Shown here: positions 60,716-64,000 of the stretch, piece after piece | Numbering within the stretch: position 1 is the first letter of the stretch | Layout: every line of letters starts with the position of its first letter | Origin: Bacteroidota bacterium | Lineage (GTDB): Bacteria; Bacteroidota; Bacteroidia; Chitinophagales; Chitinophagaceae | Direction of reading: 5' to 3' | Assembly: GCA_018266575.1 (NCBI GenBank) | Contig: JAFEAE010000022.1 | Span: 62,001 to 126,000, forward strand | DNA: 64,000 nucleotides | The notes under the pieces: model-generated | The model's input: the letters and a program-made list of their open reading frames with translations, nothing else | Databases searched by the model: none | What the model was told of the DNA's origin: nothing | Position numbers and translations under genes: made by a program

Positions 60716-62680
60716 TTAATATGTACCGCCTACCTTGCGATGATTTAATTTATCATTATGTGATAATGGTAGTTGTGCCGGCGGTTCTTCAAAAATAATC
60801 TTTTCATTTAACGAGTGAATAAAAGCCATTAACTCGCGGATTTCTTCTTTATCCAGTTTTAACGAATCGGAGGAGAGCGTTTGATTATCTACAATTAATT
60901 TTTTTCCGACGCCTCCGCCTGCATTATAAAAATCCATCACTTCATCTAATGTATTGAAAACACCATTATGCATATATGGTTTGGTGAACTCCGCATTTCT
61001 GATAGATCCTGTGCGAAACGCATGCCATGTTTCTTTTGCCGGATTGATATCGAACCTGCCACTATCCGGACTGATATTTTTATATGCCAGGTCTTCAGGC
61101 ACACCAAGCACTTCAAATTCCGAATTCACAAAAGGAGGCTTTACCCCGTTAAAATGAGGAACAAAATGGCAAGTGCCGCACTGAGCTTTCCCCATAAACA
61201 AGTTAAACCCTTTTTTGGCATCATTGTTTATAGGCATGTTTTTATTCATCGCATCGTCAAAAGGCGAATAATAATCACTAAAGCCGCCATAGTAAAAAGT
61301 GATAGCGGAAATAATATGATCAAATGAAATCTTTTTTTCTTCCGGTGTTAGTTTGAGAAATTTTTTAAACGCATCTTTATATTCATCACAACTCAACACT
61401 TTTTCAAGCACCTCTTTTTCACTACAATTCATTTCTTTTGGATTACTAATCACGCCTCTCGCCTGATCTTGAAGTGATGTGTGTTTCCCATCAAGCATTA
61501 ACAAGTGATTGTAAATAACATTTATTAAAGTGGGCACATTTCGCGGAAGACGTTTTTGCCCATTGAACTGCAAACTGGTTTGCACGGTTGTATCTGTAAA
61601 ATATTGGGAAGGTTTATGGCAGGAGGCACAACTTCGGCTATTGTTGCCCGATAGTATAGGGTCATAGAAAAGCAGCTTGCCAATGTGCTTTATTTCATTT
61701 AATGTATTTTCATCCTCAACAAGTGAATAAACTCCTTTTGTATTTTGCGCTGCATACAATGATTTGCCAAAAATAGAATAGCAATCGTTGTTTAAAGTGT
61801 AATCATTAAAGTTTTTGGACACAACAGCATATTGATTTATCAGCCGCTGGTTTTCTGAAAATAATGGATTGATATAATCTTTGATAAATGTAAAATGATC
61901 AAATGCAGTAAAATCATCCGGCTGTGTGTTTACAAAAGCAATCAGCTTGTCGTATAAATCAAGATAATTTTTTGATAATGATGTTGAAGAAAAACCTGTA
62001 TTAAATGCAGTGTATATTTTCCTCACTTCCGGAAGCATTGCCTTTAATTCAGGAACAATATTATTATTTCCCGGGCATTCAAAACCGGTGGTGTAGATCG
62101 ATGAAAGGTTTAATAAATAAAGGCGGTTACAAAGAAAAAAATGATGATATGTATCCAATTGGTCCGTGATAGAATCTGCCTGGAAAATATTTACGGCATC
62201 TATTGCATGCTGAATCAATATATGCAACGAATCCTTGTTGATGTTATCCCGGTTAAGATAAATTTCTGCAAGGCTTAATCCTGCACCCTCGCGCCGGTAT
62301 GGCTTTTCAAATTTCTCAAAAACTTCCGTTTCCCATTCTACCGGAAGCGGCCCGTTGATCTTCATGTAACCAACAGGTTCAAAATAGCGCAACCAAAAAT
62401 CAATCGACTTTAATTTCAATCTTGAAAGCCCGATCTCTTTTTTTAATTCATCAATTCCGGTTTTCGTTGAAATATCTGAAACATCGATTTTATGCATCAG
62501 TTCTCCGAGGCTATTTTTAAAATCTTTTACAGAGCTCAGGTATAAGAAAGTATATTCTTTCTGGTCCTTTATTTTGAAAGAGCACAAAACACTGATCACA
62601 ATAATTATGGTGAGTATTACACCTTTTTTCACACTTATGGTTTTTAGACAAACTGGTTGCTTAAGGGAGTGGCAAAACAC
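60716..62680 (-). CDS. Di-heme cytochrome c peroxidase family protein (CcP/MauG-like)
   Basis: 654 residues. One N-terminal membrane helix (about 20-36), then about 280 residues of helical domain of unclear family. The C-terminal peroxidase part has two haem sites, CASCH (Cys351-His355) and CGTCH (Cys501-His505). RLPRNVPTLINVIYNHLLML and RTGSIRNAEFTKPYMHNG are typical of the family. It probably reduces peroxide in the periplasm or modifies a partner protein as MauG does. The extra N-terminal domain is not part of classical CcP. Confidence 0.88.
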   Translation of the reverse strand: MFCHSLKQPVCLKTISVKKGVILTIIIVISVLCSFKIKDQKEYTFLYLSSVKDFKNSLGELMHKIDVSDISTKTGIDELKKEIGLSRLKLKSIDFWLRYFEPVGYMKINGPLPVEWETEVFEKFEKPYRREGAGLSLAEIYLNRDNINKDSLHILIQHAIDAVNIFQADSITDQLDTYHHFFLCNRLYLLNLSSIYTTGFECPGNNNIVPELKAMLPEVRKIYTAFNTGFSSTSLSKNYLDLYDKLIAFVNTQPDDFTAFDHFTFIKDYINPLFSENQRLINQYAVVSKNFNDYTLNNDCYSIFGKSLYAAQNTKGVYSLVEDENTLNEIKHIGKLLFYDPILSGNNSRSCASCHKPSQYFTDTTVQTSLQFNGQKRLPRNVPTLINVIYNHLLMLDGKHTSLQDQARGVISNPKEMNCSEKEVLEKVLSCDEYKDAFKKFLKLTPEEKKISFDHIISAITFYYGGFSDYYSPFDDAMNKNMPINNDAKKGFNLFMGKAQCGTCHFVPHFNGVKPPFVNSEFEVLGVPEDLAYKNISPDSGRFDINPAKETWHAFRTGSIRNAEFTKPYMHNGVFNTLDEVMDFYNAGGGVGKKLIVDNQTLSSDSLKLDKEEIRELMAFIHSLNEKIIFEEPPAQLPLSHNDKLNHRKVGGTY

Positions 62681-62843
62681 AACTTTACTATTTTCATACT
62701 AACATTCAGGTTCTTAAGGCAGTGCGCACAAGATAGAAAATTATCTCGTTAATACGAAGCCCTTAAATTCCTAATACAAACGAAAAAAACGTTGATTTAT
62801 GCAATAATAATTACCAATGACTGTAAAGCAGGTGTATTCATAA

Positions 62844-63776
62844 CTACATTTTTACCAGGTTGTTCAATGCACTTTCAATAGAAGGATATAAAAACTGGAA
62901 ACCTGTTTTGCTGATTTTTTCTGCACTGACGTTCGCACTTTTTAAAACCTCGATGCTCATTTCGCCGAGCATGATTTTTAAAACAAAAGCCGGCACATGT
63001 ACAGGAATAAAATATTTTCCTTTCAGCTGTTTTGCCAATTCCAGCACCAATGTTTTGTTTGTTACAGGCTTCGGAGCAACAGCATTGTACACTCCCTGCA
63101 ATCTTTCGTTTTCTATAGCATCCATGTATAAGCGGCACATATCGTCTATGTGTATCCAGCTTATGATTTGTTTTCCGCTTCCTAAAATTGCGGCTATACC
63201 TGACCGTAAGGGTTTTAAAAATTCTTTCAAAGCACCACCATTTGCATCAAGCACAATCCCGGTCCGGAATATCACCAATCGTTTATGCATTGCCGTTACA
63301 GGGGCAATGCTTTCTTCCCACAAGCGGCATGTTTCTCCCAAAAATTCATTATCAGCAGGTTTTGTTTCTGTAAACGGTTTTGAAATCGTTTCCGGAGTAT
63401 CTGCACCATACCATCCAATGGCAGATGCACTGATTATTGCTTTAATCTGGTTTGGGATTTCTTTAAGCGATTTCACAATTAATGCAGCGCTTTGGGTGCG
63501 GCTTTCAACAATTTCTTTTTTTCGTTTTGTGCTCCATCTTTTTTCAGCAACCCCGGCGCCAGCAAGATGAACAATATAATCTGTTTTGTTAATTGCATTT
63601 TCATCGATAACCTGCTTTTCAATATCCCATATTGCATAATTTACATTCGGGAATGTTATTTTTTCCACACTGGTATTCCTGCTTAAAATAATCACCTCGT
63701 ATCCTTTAGCAACAAGCATTTTTGTTAATGCTGTTCCTACCAATCCCGTTCCTCCAGTTATTGTTACAGTTGGCAT
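62844..63776 (-). CDS. TIGR01777 family SDR oxidoreductase (YfcH-like)
   Basis: 310 residues. NAD-binding motif VTITGGTGLVGTALTKML at the N-terminus, VHLAGAGVAEKRWSTKRK and SASAIGWYG in the middle, and a DUF1731-type C-terminus (SIEVLKSANVSAEKISKTGF). ATG at 63776 (MPTVTITGG) is preferred over one seven codons upstream. The function is poorly known; homologues have been tied to cell division (YfcH/SulA-like). Divergent from trmD with a 55-nt gap. Confidence 0.85.
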   Translation of the reverse strand: MPTVTITGGTGLVGTALTKMLVAKGYEVIILSRNTSVEKITFPNVNYAIWDIEKQVIDENAINKTDYIVHLAGAGVAEKRWSTKRKKEIVESRTQSAALIVKSLKEIPNQIKAIISASAIGWYGADTPETISKPFTETKPADNEFLGETCRLWEESIAPVTAMHKRLVIFRTGIVLDANGGALKEFLKPLRSGIAAILGSGKQIISWIHIDDMCRLYMDAIENERLQGVYNAVAPKPVTNKTLVLELAKQLKGKYFIPVHVPAFVLKIMLGEMSIEVLKSANVSAEKISKTGFQFLYPSIESALNNLVKM

Positions 63777-63819
63777 ATTGAATAAATTATCGCACAAAAT
63801 TAATTGTGTTGCACGATAC

Positions 63820-63827
63820 TATATTTG
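63820..63827 (+). promoter_or_regulatory. -7 box before trmD
   Basis: TATATTTG matches TAnnTTTG but ends only 4 nt before the trmD ATG, which would make the transcript nearly leaderless. Moderate support. Confidence 0.4.
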
Positions 63828-63831
63828 CAAC

Positions 63832-64000
63832 ATGAAAATTGACATCCTTACTGTTTTGCCAGAATTGCTGGAAAGCCCTTTTGCCCATTCAATTTTAAAA
63901 CGGGCAAAAGAAAAAAACCTGCTGGAAGTTAATGTACACAACCTGAGAAAATGGGCAGTGAATGAATATGGGCAGGTTGATGATTATCAATACGGTGGTG
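63832..64000 (+). CDS. trmD: tRNA (guanine37-N1)-methyltransferase TrmD, 5' end only
   Basis: 56 complete codons are visible before the window ends. The N-terminus MKIDILTVLPELLESPFAHS and LEVNVHNLRKWAVNEYGQVD, leading to DYQYGGG, match TrmD, which methylates G37 next to the anticodon with SAM. The trefoil-knot SAM site lies beyond the edge. Identity is well supported. Confidence 0.9.
   Translation, partial: MKIDILTVLPELLESPFAHSILKRAKEKNLLEVNVHNLRKWAVNEYGQVDDYQYGG

Overview
The window comes from a member of the Bacteroidota, most likely a Chitinophagaceae-like soil or freshwater bacterium. Supporting signs are a type IX secretion (T9SS) C-terminal sorting domain, -7 boxes of the form TAnnTTTG, frequent GTG/TTG starts without obvious Shine-Dalgarno sites, a flexirubin/dialkylresorcinol pigment cluster, the ftsX-DUF3098-uppP gene order, and lipid A synthesis (lpxC). 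No rRNA, tRNA, CRISPR array or prophage was recognised. The family-level placement is an inference.

Layout. 1-8 kb: lipid A gene lpxC (cut by the edge), a GroES-like protein, an orphan OmpR-type response regulator, ruvB, a MarR regulator with its probable target oxidoreductase, an OmpA/DUF937 protein and an M23 peptidase. 8-14.5 kb: a secreted Tricorn-like S41 protease and leuS. 14.7-22.2 kb: ftsX, DUF3098, uppP, a UMF1 transporter, an MBL hydrolase, a DUF3108 protein, a flippase-like protein and ruvC. 22.4-31.7 kb: part of a flexirubin-type cluster (darA, darB, a BtrH-like protein, an ABC exporter, ACP, an active ketosynthase and an inactive ketosynthase partner). 31.7-46 kb: housekeeping and accessory genes (LD-carboxypeptidase, metG, a beta-hydroxyacid dehydrogenase, a GxxExxY protein, a FadN-like beta-oxidation enzyme, TlpA, a broken RAYT transposase, a metzincin, an ABC transporter, a GT-C membrane protein). 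46.5-54.9 kb: one tight nine-gene operon for N-acylated amino sugars (WbpB/D/E-like enzymes, a sugar formyltransferase, a second aminotransferase, an epimerase, a polyprenyl-phosphate glycosyltransferase and an unrecognised 344-residue protein). 55-64 kb: a 1700-residue T9SS cargo protein, a di-heme peroxidase with a small lipoprotein cytochrome, a TIGR01777 oxidoreductase and the start of trmD.

The most unusual feature is the density of short interspersed repeats. Many intergenic gaps contain a hairpin whose arms are built from a short repeated word. Some repeats have entered coding sequence in frame: a GC-rich palindrome occurs three times (once in the M23 peptidase, twice in leuS), always in the same orientation and reading frame, much like Rickettsia palindromic elements. 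Other words lie inside leuS and metG. leuS and metG also share an almost identical 34-nt leader directly before their start codons.

The sugar operon and the neighbouring T9SS cargo may be functionally linked: in Porphyromonas gingivalis the Wbp pathway makes the sugar that anchors T9SS cargo to A-LPS. In this window that link rests only on gene content and proximity.
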